This document shows positions 40,658 through 50,869 of a DNA stretch of 64,000 bases, piece by piece. Positions within the stretch are counted from its first letter, which is position 1. Each line of letters opens with the position of its first letter. Under the pieces are notes generated by a model. It saw nothing but the letters and a program-made list of their open reading frames with translations, was not told the origin of the DNA and searched no databases. The position numbers were made by a program, and so were the translations under genes. Source of the DNA: Turbatrix aceti (taxonomy: Eukaryota > Nematoda > Chromadorea > Rhabditida > Panagrolaimidae); the NCBI GenBank assembly GCA_963969345.1, contig OZ017766.1, positions 558,001 to 622,000 of the forward strand. Reading direction: 5' to 3'.

Positions 40658-41971
40658 CACTGAAAAAAAAAAAAAGTAAGTTTTCAAAACTGACTTTTTT
40701 TGTAAGGAAAACATGCTTTTCGCATCACGTTTGTTGCACTTCAAAAACTGACATTTTTTTCGATGCTGAAAGTCAGTTTTCCTTACTTTTCACTTCATCA
40801 AAAGTCAGTTTTCCTTACTTTTCACATCATCAAATATCAGTTTTGCCTACATCTTTTGGAAAGGAATGAGAGGTTTGCCTAAGGTACGATGTGCAATTTT
40901 TGCATGCGATTTCACATCGCTCATGATCGCTCATCTCGCTTTTTCAATTAGTTTTTTTTTCATTTTGTGATGTAGCTTTCGCGTTGTGAAGTTGTTTCGT
41001 CATTCGTCTTCTAGATTTTCTACTCGCTTGACGGCATTGATCGCACCCATCAATGACTTCAAAGTTTTTTTAGTGTTTTCAAAGGGCGATACGACCAAGG
41101 TGTTGCATGTCGTGTAACTTACACGAGCACCTTGGATACGACATTTAAGCGACGACCAAATTCAGCGACCACAATAAAATCGGCGACGACCAAATTCAGC
41201 GACAGCTATATAAGGGATATCTAGGGATTTATCTGCTTCATAAGCACATTAAAGCTGGCTTGATGTCTGATTCTCATACCGCGACGAAAAAAAATCAGTT
41301 TAGATCAGATAGCAGCTATAGCTGTCGCTGATGAAAAAAAAGCTGTCGTTGATTTTGGCCACATTTTCTTGGGCGATAGCTGGTTTTGGTCATCGCTGAA
41401 TTTATTGTGGTCGCTGAATTTGGTCGTCGCCGAATTGTCGTTCCGCCTTTCAAAGTCAATTTGTTGTTGGGAATAGATAAATGTAATAAATATGGTCAAC
41501 ATTGATATTCAATTTCTTCTGGCATAAGTAATACGCCGTTGGAAACAGAATAAGCTCAGATCAACCGGGAATACAGTCGGCAATGACACCGCAAAATTGT
41601 TCCCACCCCAATAAAATTTCTTAAAAAAATCAAAAGAATCATAGAATGTTCACAAAATGTCACGTACCGTTGAAAACCATGATAAAAGCATTCTGTAATC
41701 GGTCACAGGGTTCCAAAAAAGCGCACACCGAAACCATGGTCTCGACGCGAAGTCCATCAAAACACGGTCAGAGCTGCTTGAACTCGCAACGAAATCATGT
41801 TTGTGACTTTTTGCCAAGCTTTTATTTCACGTTTGATGCGCAAAAAAAGTAAGTTTTCCTGACTTTCATTTGAAGTCAAAAGTACGACATTTGTCATGCT
41901 TTTCGCTTCATTTGCAAAAGTATACAAAACTGACAAAAAAAGTAAGTTTTTGATACTTTTTTTTTTCAGTG
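40658..41971. mobile_element. TA-flanked element with CACTGAAAAAAAA ends (mariner-like, non-autonomous)
   Basis: 1314 bp between TA at 40656-40657 and 41972-41973. Inverted ends are cactgaaaaaaaaaaaaagt and gatactttttttttcagtg. Subterminal words agtaagttttc and aaaagtcagttttccttac recur. No transposase frame. The TA of the host TTAA is duplicated. Part of it (41738-41968) is related to 29372-29760. Confidence 0.75.
41149..41432. repeat. Inverted repeat built of CGACGACCAAATTCAGCGAC words
   Basis: Left words gcgacgaccaaattcagcga and accacaataaa (twice) are mirrored at 41385-41432 (tttattgtggtcgctgaatt, tggtcgtcgcc). The core has gctatataaggg and several cagcgacagcta / gctatagctgtcgctg words. 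Another palindromic-word repeat, nested in the element at 40658. Confidence 0.75.
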
Positions 41972-42099
41972 TAATTGCTTTTTGAATGCATTACAGGTAT
42001 ATTTACAACCGGGAACGTATACATCCGGGATCATGTTTTAAAACAAAAATGAAGAATTCACAGTGTGTCAAAATAAATAATTTACAAATCCTTTAGACA

Positions 42100-42240
42100 G
42101 ATGTCTTTCAAAAGCGGTGAAATCCTCTCGGTTACTATACCTAAACCCTAATGATGATTATTAACTTCGTTGGTCACATTAAAAAATATCACATCACAAT
42201 AACCAAGACGCCAAAGCTTCGAACGTCATTTTATTTATTT
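42100..42240 (+). pseudogene. Relic of srsx exon 1
   Basis: About 135 bp align with 39110-39260: agatgtctttcaaaagcggt, gaaatcctctcgg, ccctaatgatgatta, acttcgttggtcaca, caagacgccaaagcttcgaa. Deletions break the frame and it ends in a T-rich run. It is a decayed second copy of the receptor start. Confidence 0.85.
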
Positions 42241-44321
42241 TTTTATTTCACCATTACTCAGTGGTTAGTTATCATTAGGAGGCACAAACAATGTCCACGT
42301 AGGCGTAAGTGTCTCGATTCGTTTTGGTCGCGATTTCTTCTCCCCCTCGTCGCTGTGGTCTGGTTTTCGTCTTGTTGAACACCGAGTTGAGCGAACGGCC
42401 CGGCCCGGCGAATCTCGCTTGGGATCAGGCCTGGCCCACTTTTTTTCAAAGGGTAAAATTGAAGCAAAATTTACTGAAATTTTTCCGATTTGTTGAAAAA
42501 TATAAGTTGAAAAGCTAAAAATACACGTTGTTACCTCTCTATATAGTAAGGTGTTTTTACAAAGACACAATTTTAATTTTACGGTATGTATATTCGATAA
42601 AATCCAAATTTTACGCTGATAACGGTTTGGCGGGCCATTAGGTCCGGAGCCATTGATTTGAAAAAGATAATGCACGCTTTATCATAATTGTCAAAATAGT
42701 CAATGGCGAAAGCGCGATAGAGGGAGGAGGCGGCGCGCAGGGTCAAGTGGGTGAGTGTGAGCGAGCGAGCGATAGCGCAAGGACGATTGCGTAAGACAAA
42801 AAAATGATTCTGTTAAATTAATTTTAAAAATGTTGAAAAAAATATTTTTGAATTCCTCGGAAATAGGCAATCATAATGATGGGTCATTTGACAATCAAAA
42901 ATCAAAAATGAACAAATTTGAATTTTTGATTTAAAAAAAAATAATTTTTGCTAGATACTGGGGTAGGGGCAAATGTGATATCAATAGCATTGACATTTTT
43001 TGCTGCGTATGAAAAACATTTTTTCAACATTTTAAAAATTAATTTGAATAATTCAATTTTTTGATCTCTCAGAAAATGAAATCCATGGTGAGTGGGCGGA
43101 ACAGACAGCGGGTGCAGAGACGGACGGCGCACATGCCATCAGTCGAGAGAACCGCAACGGCGGTGACAGTGGGCGATTGGGTGATGGCGAAAGATGGCAA
43201 AACAAGAGATTGTTGTTATTAATTTTGATGATTTATGTATCACATAATTTTATGATTTTTGTTAAATTGCTATTTTTCCTGGGCCCCAGTGTTAGTGTTA
43301 GTACATATTCTTTGAATATTTTTTTGTGTTTGGTGTTATGCTTTGAAACGGGTCAATAAGCGATTGCAGCGGGCGAGGATTTATTAGGCGATGGCGAAAG
43401 ATGCGCGATATTGAAAAGCAACATTATTACTTATGTTTTACAAAAGCGTCAAACAAATTACATGGGGCCCCAAAGGGGCCCCCATTGTATTTATGTATTC
43501 CAATATTTTTAAAGCGGGTCAAAAAACGATTATATGTATTTGATCTGATTTTGATAATATGCAAATTATCGGTTATTCTAAAAGATAATAACAAAAAATA
43601 ATTATTTTCTATCGGTAAAATTATGATCGGCAAAAGATAAACGAAAAACGGGCAAAAAGAAAATAAACAACAAAACGATAAACGATCCTTTTCGATTTTA
43701 CGATCCTTCTGATCCTTCCTTGATACCTTTACCTTGCCTTCCCCTTCCTTCCTTTTCCCTTCCTGGGGCCCCCGTAGGGGGCCCCCCCTTTAGCCTTGTT
43801 ATTCATAATAGGGGGAGGATTACTCAAAATGCGCAAGTTTTTGATTAATTTTGACTGTTTTGAATAAATTTTGTTCTAAAATTCTTTTTTTAAAAACCGG
43901 GCCGACGGGCCTGGCCGACTCACCATCAGGCCCAGCCCAAAATACTACAGTTCTAAAAACTGTTACTCAAAATCGAATTTCATAAATACTAAAACGACAT
44001 GTATGTATGAAGGAACTTCCTGTATTCTTTGTTGCCAATAAATTTTACGAAGAAATAAATCTATCAGTAAATACGCATGATGTTTGCTGTAAGCTCACGC
44101 AGATCCGTTCATGATGACGATAGAGACAAACAGCATTAAGCCATCTTTGAAACGTTCGTCTCGTTGTCCCTTTCTTTTTTTATACAACCTTCGCTTCTAC
44201 CAACTTTTTACAACAGTGATCACACATTCAAGCCCTAAAACTCGTCAAAAAGCGGCTCGTCTTTCCTTGATGTTGGAACTTTTTAATTCCTCAAAACTAT
44301 GTACACATATAAATACAATTG
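42241..44321. other. Repeat-rich, gene-free
   Basis: 42390-42660 has GGCCCGGCC words at its left and ttggcgggccattaggtccg at its right around an AT core, a probable palindromic-word element. 42715-43400 holds scattered 'gcgatggcgaaag' words and 43460-43490 and 43764-43790 ggggcccc palindromes. 43898-43940 has another GGGCC cluster. No coding frame is supported. 44111-44398 is open on the plus strand but overlaps the minus-strand gene's last exon. Confidence 0.5.
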
Positions 44322-46299
44322 TTAACAACCCAATGCGTTTTCGGCAACGATATTGTAATACATTCTGTAGACCTCGCTTGCAAAGGCATGTAATGTGATC
44401 AGAAATACATCAAAGACTATTCCTAAAACAAGAAATACGTGGAGTGAGTCGACGTTAATGCATTCAAAGCCCATGGTGTTCAAAGCGGTGCAATTAATGC
44501 TGAGAGGATTCATGACGCCAATGAAGTTGAATACCAAGCAAACGAAGACGTAGATTATCAAGAAATACTGAAAAAACAAGGATTTGTCTTTGGCTGTAAA
44601 AACAGGCGAAAATTGCAAAGCTCGTACCCCTTGGACCCCCCTGCTCGGCCTGGAAAGCTTTTTTTGTATTTTATTTTTTTAATGAATAAATTTGAAAATA
44701 ATAATACATTAGCGCGCTGCCCAACAAGCGCCCGCTAGGTCAGCCTTAAAAGGCATAAAATCCGGCCGGCTGGCCGCAGAAGCCTCGTGGCCGGCCGGAA
44801 AAAAATTTTCAGATCATTTTTTCAACCCCCTAAAAAGGTGTTCGAATTTAGACGGCCGGGCCGCGGCCTGAAAATTTAGGCCGGCCGCAAGCCGGCCGGG
44901 CGTCAAAGGAGTCATTTACAAAAAAGGCCCTGAAGCTAATTTTTGTTTGTTATGCTAACGGTTACTTGGGTAGGCTTAGGTATGTCCCAAAGATTGTTTT
45001 AAGCCATTCGCGGCATTTCTCGGATAATTTTGCGCTGTGCTACAGCCTTTAAAAAAACACAAAACTTTCAAGTGCCGTAACTCACCGAAATGTCAGGGAA
45101 TTTTAAAAAGTTTTCAATAGCGGGATTCCTTATGTCAGGAAGAATCAGTGTGCACAATATAGGGCCCTGGATCGCAGCCATTTTGGAGATTCATAAAAAA
45201 TAACGATTCTGTGCTTGAAAATGCGCACGCGCATTGCATATGGTTCGCTTCGCCTGCTGTTCCGTTCGGTTTTCCTACAGCGAATAAATTTCAGCGAAAA
45301 GTCAGAATCACAAAAAGAATCTGAATTTTTTATGGCTTCTGATTCCTTTGTTTTCTATTTATTTCTGTCTTGTTTTGATTAAAGGCATAATTATCAAAAC
45401 AAAATTCCGTGGGGAATTATCCCGTGATAGATGGGAATCCCGTTATAATTCCCGGGATATTTCCCATGGGACTCCCATGGCGATGGGAATTCCCTCTTCG
45501 CCACCCTGCTTTGCAGCCTTCCAGAATACTCCTGGCAAGGACTACGACGTGGCAAAGGGAGCTACGATTGACGGAGCCCTCTTCGTGCAATCCCGATACT
45601 ATTTACCGTCGTCTAACTTTTGTGATGAAGAGTAAAAGAACCCGAAGGGCTAAAATCAATCTTCTGAGCATGCCAAAGTTACCGCGCTCATTCGACGCGC
45701 CGAATCATGATGGGCTATATGTATACCAATATTGACGAGGTACATACCAATGTGCTTCCCTCCTTTAAAAAAAAACTAAAAAAATTTGTACGATAATTAA
45801 CAATTACCGTAACGATACAAAAAAACTTAGTACGGCGTTGTATTCTTCGTCCATCAGAACCCCCGTAAAAAAACAATTTGCAGATTTTTTCTTCATAAAC
45901 ACCGAATTTGTCAGAAGCCAAATCTACAGAATCCATTTTTTTGATCCTTGCATGCAAGGTTGCATTGCAGATTTAGATGTACTTTTTTAAGATTTAAAAA
46001 TCGGCTTGCAGACAAAGTTTTTTAAAAACTGTCAGTCACTGACTGACCTGCGAAATTTGCAAAAACTTCACCGAATACAGATAAGCTCTGCTAAACGGGG
46101 GGTTGCGTGAATAGTATCTGAGACATGGTATTACTGATGCCGTAACAGCAGGGGCATACAGAAATCCAAGATAACCGAGTACAAAAAAAGTAAATCCGGT
46201 TGCCATAAGTGATCCAAAAAACAAAACGGCTAACATCAAACGGCCGTAGAAAAATAGCTTTTTCGTTTCACATTCGCTGGCTACTGCATTCCGATCCAT
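44322..46299 (-). CDS. Small multi-pass membrane protein, family unknown
   Basis: Two exons, 46299-46044 and 44593-44322; 175 residues. Phase requires the second of two overlapping GTCAGT donors (46043), giving an A|CC (Thr) junction. The start is the first ATG (MDRNAVASECETKK). Three to four hydrophobic segments: residues 19-50 (LMLAVLFFGSLMATGFTFFV, then LGYLGFLYAPAVTASVIPCL), about 90-112 (FFQYFLIIYVFVCLVFNFIG) and about 133-160 (VFLVLGIVFDVFLITLHAFA). A short loop has cysteines (INCTALNTMGFEC) between the last two. It resembles small tetraspan proteins in topology, but I recognise no family. The 1450-bp intron is repeat-filled. Confidence 0.6.
44750..44905. repeat. GGCCGGCC-word inverted repeat
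   Basis: Words ccggccggctggccg and gtggccggccgg at the left are mirrored by ggccgggccgcggcctg, ggccggccgcaagccggcc at the right, around a short core. Confidence 0.6.
45392..45508. mobile_element. Right end of a CCCATGGGA-word hAT-like element
   Basis: Matches 27545-27660 (aattccgtggggaattatcc, gatgggaatcccg), ending ttcgccaccctg at 45508. Only this end is present; the LINE fragment starts at the next base. Confidence 0.8.
45509..45605 (+). mobile_element. LINE 3' end fragment
   Basis: ctttgcagccttccagaata to ttcgtgcaatcccgatacta, the final codons and start of the 3'UTR of the LINE family, plus strand. It abuts the hAT-like terminus exactly, suggesting that element had inserted into a LINE copy. 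Confidence 0.8.
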
Positions 46300-46629
46300 G
46301 TTGCCAGTGTGACTCAACAAAAATACTCACATCAGAAATTTTTTCACATAGAAAACAAAACCAAGCCTTTATTTCCCCGCGATGAGCCTCTACAAAAGAC
46401 TCATGTGTTGACACGAGGACTTAACTGGGTTCATGAGAACTTTTCTTGAGGATAGGCAATGTTTTTTTATGACGCGCACGCATGCTCTAGAAGCCAGACT
46501 AACAAAAGATTTACGTAAGGGTTAGCAAAAAAATCTACAATCTCAAAATAAACCAATCAAACTGAAAGTTAAAATTTTATCTACATAGTGCTCCGACGAA
46601 ATAAATTTACCCTAAATTTTATTCGTTGA
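46300..46629. other. Short intergenic region
   Basis: AT-rich 330 bp between the multi-pass protein start and the UGT stop, both on the minus strand. A minus-strand AATAAA at about 46617-46622 immediately follows the UGT stop codon. Nothing else recognised. Confidence 0.5.
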
Positions 46630-49600
46630 TTATTGATTCTTCTTGAGAGAACTTTGTGATTTGAGCAAGCCCAACGAAAATGACAAAACAAGCTTCAGAA
46701 GATAAACGGCACCAATTACAGCGACAATGATGATGGCACCGGCTGCCGCGTAGACATCCAAGTTTTCCTGGACAATGTAGCTAAGATCCACGGAAGCAGG
46801 TAGAAGTTCAGGGAAGCGTCCTCCGTTTGCCATGGCGAATTCGACGTTCTTGACGAGCAACTCTTCGGGAGAAAACGGACGTGTCGCCAAGATGCGCTGG
46901 ATGCGCTGGGCGCTCTTGCTGAAGTTGTCGTTTTTGAGGATCTCTTTGATCTGGGCTTGGACGAGTTTTGACGTTTTCCTCAGAGCCACCCGGTCGATGG
47001 CGAGTCCCCAGCCGTTGCGCTGAACGACCTGCGCATTGCGCTGCTGGTCATACATGAGCGGCAGGAGGAGAACGGGCTTGCCGGCGATGGCGACCTCGAT
47101 GAGGCTGTTGTACCCGCCGTGTGTAATGAACAGCTTGAGGCGACTGTCTTTTAGCAAAGTCGGTTGGGGCACCCAGTGCGTTATGTGCACGTTGGAGTAA
47201 CTCGCTGCCAGGGAGGCTCCCTCAGTATCTTCCGCATCAAATTTGACTAGAAATTGGTAGTCAGGGAGCGCGGAAAAAGCTTCCAGGATATGATTTTTAA
47301 CTTTACGAGGCAGGTAAGCGGTGTTTGTGTTGGACCCAAGGCTGAAGAATACGATTCCATTTTTGCCTTTAGCTATTATCATTTCCAAATCCTCCGGCAG
47401 AGGTTTGCTGGCCGATGCATTAATTCCCAGGCCTCCGAAATGGACGACATTGCTGGTCAAGGGTCGCGGAAAGTCGATAAACTCAGTAGCAGAAACCAAA
47501 ATCAAGGGTGTGTGTTTGACGATCCACTTTGCGACGTGCTCGAATTGTGCACCGAAGTATTTTTGAAAAACATCGGTTGTCATATCGTAGGCCTGGACTG
47601 TTCTTCCTCGGTACTGCTCGTACACATTTCTGACGCGCTGAAAAAACGTCATTCGATCAGGTAAAGCAACGTCGCCTTCCATAGGCACGTATCCTGTCGG
47701 CCACGGTACGCCAAAAATTTCAGCAATATTATTCGACAACGGGGAACTGTTGACTTGAAAGTGGACGGGGATCTGAAGGTACTGTCCAAGTGCACTACCA
47801 CAGGGAAAGAGTTGTTCGACAAATATGGCGTCGAAAAGGGAGTTCTTGAGGGTCAGCAGTTCGGCTTTGTTGGTTACTATTGCGACTAAAAGTTTTTTAT
47901 GCTTAAATAAAAAAATAGACTACTACAGTGGATTGCAAAATTATAGGACCACCCCTAAAATTGACGATTCCAGCTTTCGTTCATAAGTTAGGTGAATTCT
48001 GCTTTCAGATATGAATTCAGGGGCCCAGAAAACCCTATTGCCGTTGCGAATGTGCCAGGATGTTGCTCGGGTAGAACAAAAATATACAATTTTTGAATTT
48101 GGGGTGTTGCAAAATTATAGGACCACCCCAAGAAAAAATGATTTTACAATTGAAAATGCAGTCTGTAACGACTCTGAGTGCATTGTGCAGTCCCAAAAAG
48201 TTAGTTTATCATTAAAAATGTTGATATCCGCGCTGCCGATCTGAGCTTTGATGGTCTGAATACCCTTAGGTAGTTTTAGTATCCCCAACATCAATTATGG
48301 TATCCTGGAGGTCAGAAATGATGTCGAATTGCCAACCATTGTTACTAATTACTTTGTCATGATTGTACTGCTAATTTTCAAACCGATACAGACCGGGAAT
48401 TTATGTACACTGACTGCGAAAATCGCTTTTTTGAACCTGGGGTTCTCCCCCGAGGCCCCTGTTCCAGTGAATCAGGGCGCGTTTTGTTCGTAAAAAAATT
48501 TTCATGCGAGGGTTTGGTACTGGAACTTGTAGTACGGATTATATAAGTCATTTTGGCAACTTGCACAATTCACCCGGCATGCCGCGAAGCCGATGTGAAG
48601 CGTCGCGTTTTCTGAATTACGAGAAGCCCCCAGCTATACAACGAAAACAAAGCCACAAAAATTTTTCATGACTAAAGCATCTTCTACACAATTTTGTTTT
48701 ATGCTACGATACCAATTTGTTCCCTTCCGGTCATTTATATGGTTCGGAACACAGGTTGGCGCAGAAATGGCCGATGTTTATGTCGGGCTCAAATCCGTTA
48801 TAGGATCTGCTTGCACGTTGCACTTTGCACTGTGCACGCTACCCGTCAGGTGAACTGTGCAAGTTGCCAAAATGACTTATATAATCCGTACTACAAGTTC
48901 CAGTACCAAACCCTCGCATGAAAATTTTTTTACGAACAAAACGCGCCCTGATTCACTGGAACAGGGGCCTCGGGGGAGAACCCCAGGTTCAAAAAAGCGA
49001 TTTTCGCAGTCAGTGTACATAAATTCCCGGTCTGTATCGGTTTGAAAATTAGCAGTACAATCATGACAAAGTAATTAGTAACAATGGTTGGCAATGCGAC
49101 ATCATTTCTGACCTCCAGGATACCATAATTGATGTTGGGGATACTAAAACTACCTAAGGGTATTCAGACCATCAAAGCTCAGATCGGCAGCGCGGATATC
49201 AACATTTTTAATGATAAACTAACTTTTTGGGACTGCACAATGCACTCAGAGTCGTTACAGACTGCATTTTCAATTGTAAAATCATTTTTTCTTGGGGTGG
49301 TCCTATAATTTTGCAACACCCCAAATTCAAAAATTGTATATTTTTGTTCTACCCGAGCAACATCCTGGCACATTCGCAACGGCAATAGGGTTTTCTGGGC
49401 CCCTGAATTCATATCTGAAAGCAGAATTCACCTAACTTATAAACGAAAGCTGGAATCGTCAATTTTAGGGGTGGTCCTATAATTTTGCAATCCACTGTAA
49501 GTACCTTCACATGCGTCTAAAAAATCACGTATCCATGCGTGATCAGGAATTTTGACTATTTCCAAAAAACTAGGTTCAATGAATGCCTTGTCTAAACTTT

Positions 49601-49934
49601 GTTTTTGGTATTTTACGTATTTGTTTAGTTGGTCGTCGGCCACTCGGCCGAGAGGTACAATTTTTGCATGCCTGGTGTGTTCAAACGCAAACGATGGAAC
49701 GGTGTGTTCAAGGCTGATCATGGTCTGAAATGTTTTGACAATTTAAAAAAAAAATACGATTTCTCTGCTTACAACATTGTGACCGGCTTCGGCAAGAGCA
49801 TCAGCAATTCTGCCATTGCTGATCATGTGACTTTTCGAATTTGTTACTTGAAAAACAGCAAAATTGTAACAGCATCCGGTATTTAGTGTAGTCACGGAAA
49901 GTAGCAGTACAGCGAACCACCATTTGGTCATCAT
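46630..49934 (-). CDS. UDP-glucuronosyltransferase (UGT)
   Basis: Three exons, 49934-49773, 49724-49505 and 47885-46630, in phase; 545 residues, normal for the family. Signal peptide (MMTKWWFAVLLLSVTTLNTG), then FAVFQVTNSKSHMISNGRIA with the catalytic-type His (S-H-M), and ALAEAGHNVTMISLE. The C-terminal half has the UGT signature: GIVFFSLGSNTNTAYLPRKV, ITHWVPQPTLLKDSRLKLFI, then THGGYNSLIEVAIAGKPVLL and LPLMYDQQRNAQ. A transmembrane helix near the C-terminus (AAAGAIIIVAVIGAVYLLKL) precedes a basic tail. It conjugates UDP-sugar to small lipophilic substrates in the ER lumen (detoxification). Intron 2 is 1619 bp, of which 1574 bp is a TA-flanked transposon insertion; without it the intron would be 45 bp. 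Confidence 0.9.
47926..49497. mobile_element. Tc1/mariner-like foldback element with ~645-bp arms, in UGT intron 2
   Basis: 1572 bp flanked by TA (47924-47925 and 49498-49499), with ends cagtggattgcaaaattata and tataattttgcaatccactg. The arms (47926 to about 48573; about 48850 to 49497) are reverse complements with only a few differences seen (e.g. near 48332 / 49095). Each arm holds a second copy of the terminal motif, ttgcaaaattataggaccac, about 170 bp inside the first, a double-repeat (IR/DR) arrangement. The ~277-bp loop codes no transposase. The left-reading edge lies 7 nt from the UGT 5' splice site. Confidence 0.9.
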
Positions 49935-50869
49935 CGTGCTGACAAAACACTGACGCAAGAAATAAATGAACAGGGAATGTTTTCGATTTAATTACCCAAG
50001 ATTGTGTGATAAGAATGTCTAATGAGATAACAAGCACCATCTTGATGGTTTTTTGCATAGCATATCAGCAATGACCTTTGGTGGTATGTATACGTGTGAC
50101 AAAGATTGTTTTGTCTGTTCACGTGTTTATTCGGCAAAATATTAGGGTGTTCGGAAAATATGAATACCCTTCTTGCATAACGCTGCATTCTAGACCTCCA
50201 AACAGTTGGTCGACTCAATTCTAAAGATTTCATTTTTTCGATCAAGGAAAGCTGCAACCATGAATCATACCCCTTTCACTTCAGTCTTGATGATTTTCAT
50301 AAGATTTCAAAAAAAAGGTTAAATTATTTTCGTGTTCTGGCAGTGAGTGTGAAGTTTATTTTGTTTGCGACGTTTGTATAATAGTATCGTTTCTCATCGA
50401 GTCAACTTTATTAAAAGCATATAAAAATACAAACCACCAGGAAACACTTACAAAATCAAACCAAGAAAAAATCTGATGATTGCAAAAAAAATCTTTTGAC
50501 AAATCAGTGGATAAAAATCTGTTAAAGCACCTATAATTTCACTCAAATCTTGTTGACATCAAGGCAGACACAAAAATAAGGTTAAAGGAAAAAAGAAAGC
50601 ATTGTGACACGTTCAGTTTGTGTTGGTTTTTTTTGAGAAATACAAAAAAAGACTGTATTTGGCAAAAATCATCAGAGGCGGATTCCTCTTCCAAAAAATC
50701 AAAAATATTCAAAAATACATTTTCGGCGTAAAGTTAGTAATTGTTTGTTGTCGTAGAAGCGCACACGTTTGTTGGATGCAATGGAGGAAGAAAGCAAAAA
50801 GACCCGGATAATTCCATCGTAAAAATTATGTTTGCTCCCGTTCAGTTAAAATAATCTTTTCTCTCTCTA
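49935..50869. other. Intergenic between UGT and pde-4
   Basis: AT-rich, no supported exon. It should hold the UGT promoter and pde-4 3'UTR. gtcag 4 nt before the UGT ATG is a weak acceptor candidate. Confidence 0.45.

Larger units (their letters stand above)
44594..46043. other. Intron of the multi-pass protein gene, repeat-filled
   Basis: Contains a 24-bp LINE scrap (44712-44735), the GGCCGGCC repeat, a diverged TTAA-family stretch (44930-45110 and 45640-45960), the hAT-like end at 45392-45508 and a LINE tail at 45509-45605. No exon is recognisable inside. Confidence 0.6.

Noticed and set aside
48378..49045. Identical short frames on opposite strands as genes
   Set aside because: They are the two arms of the foldback transposon.
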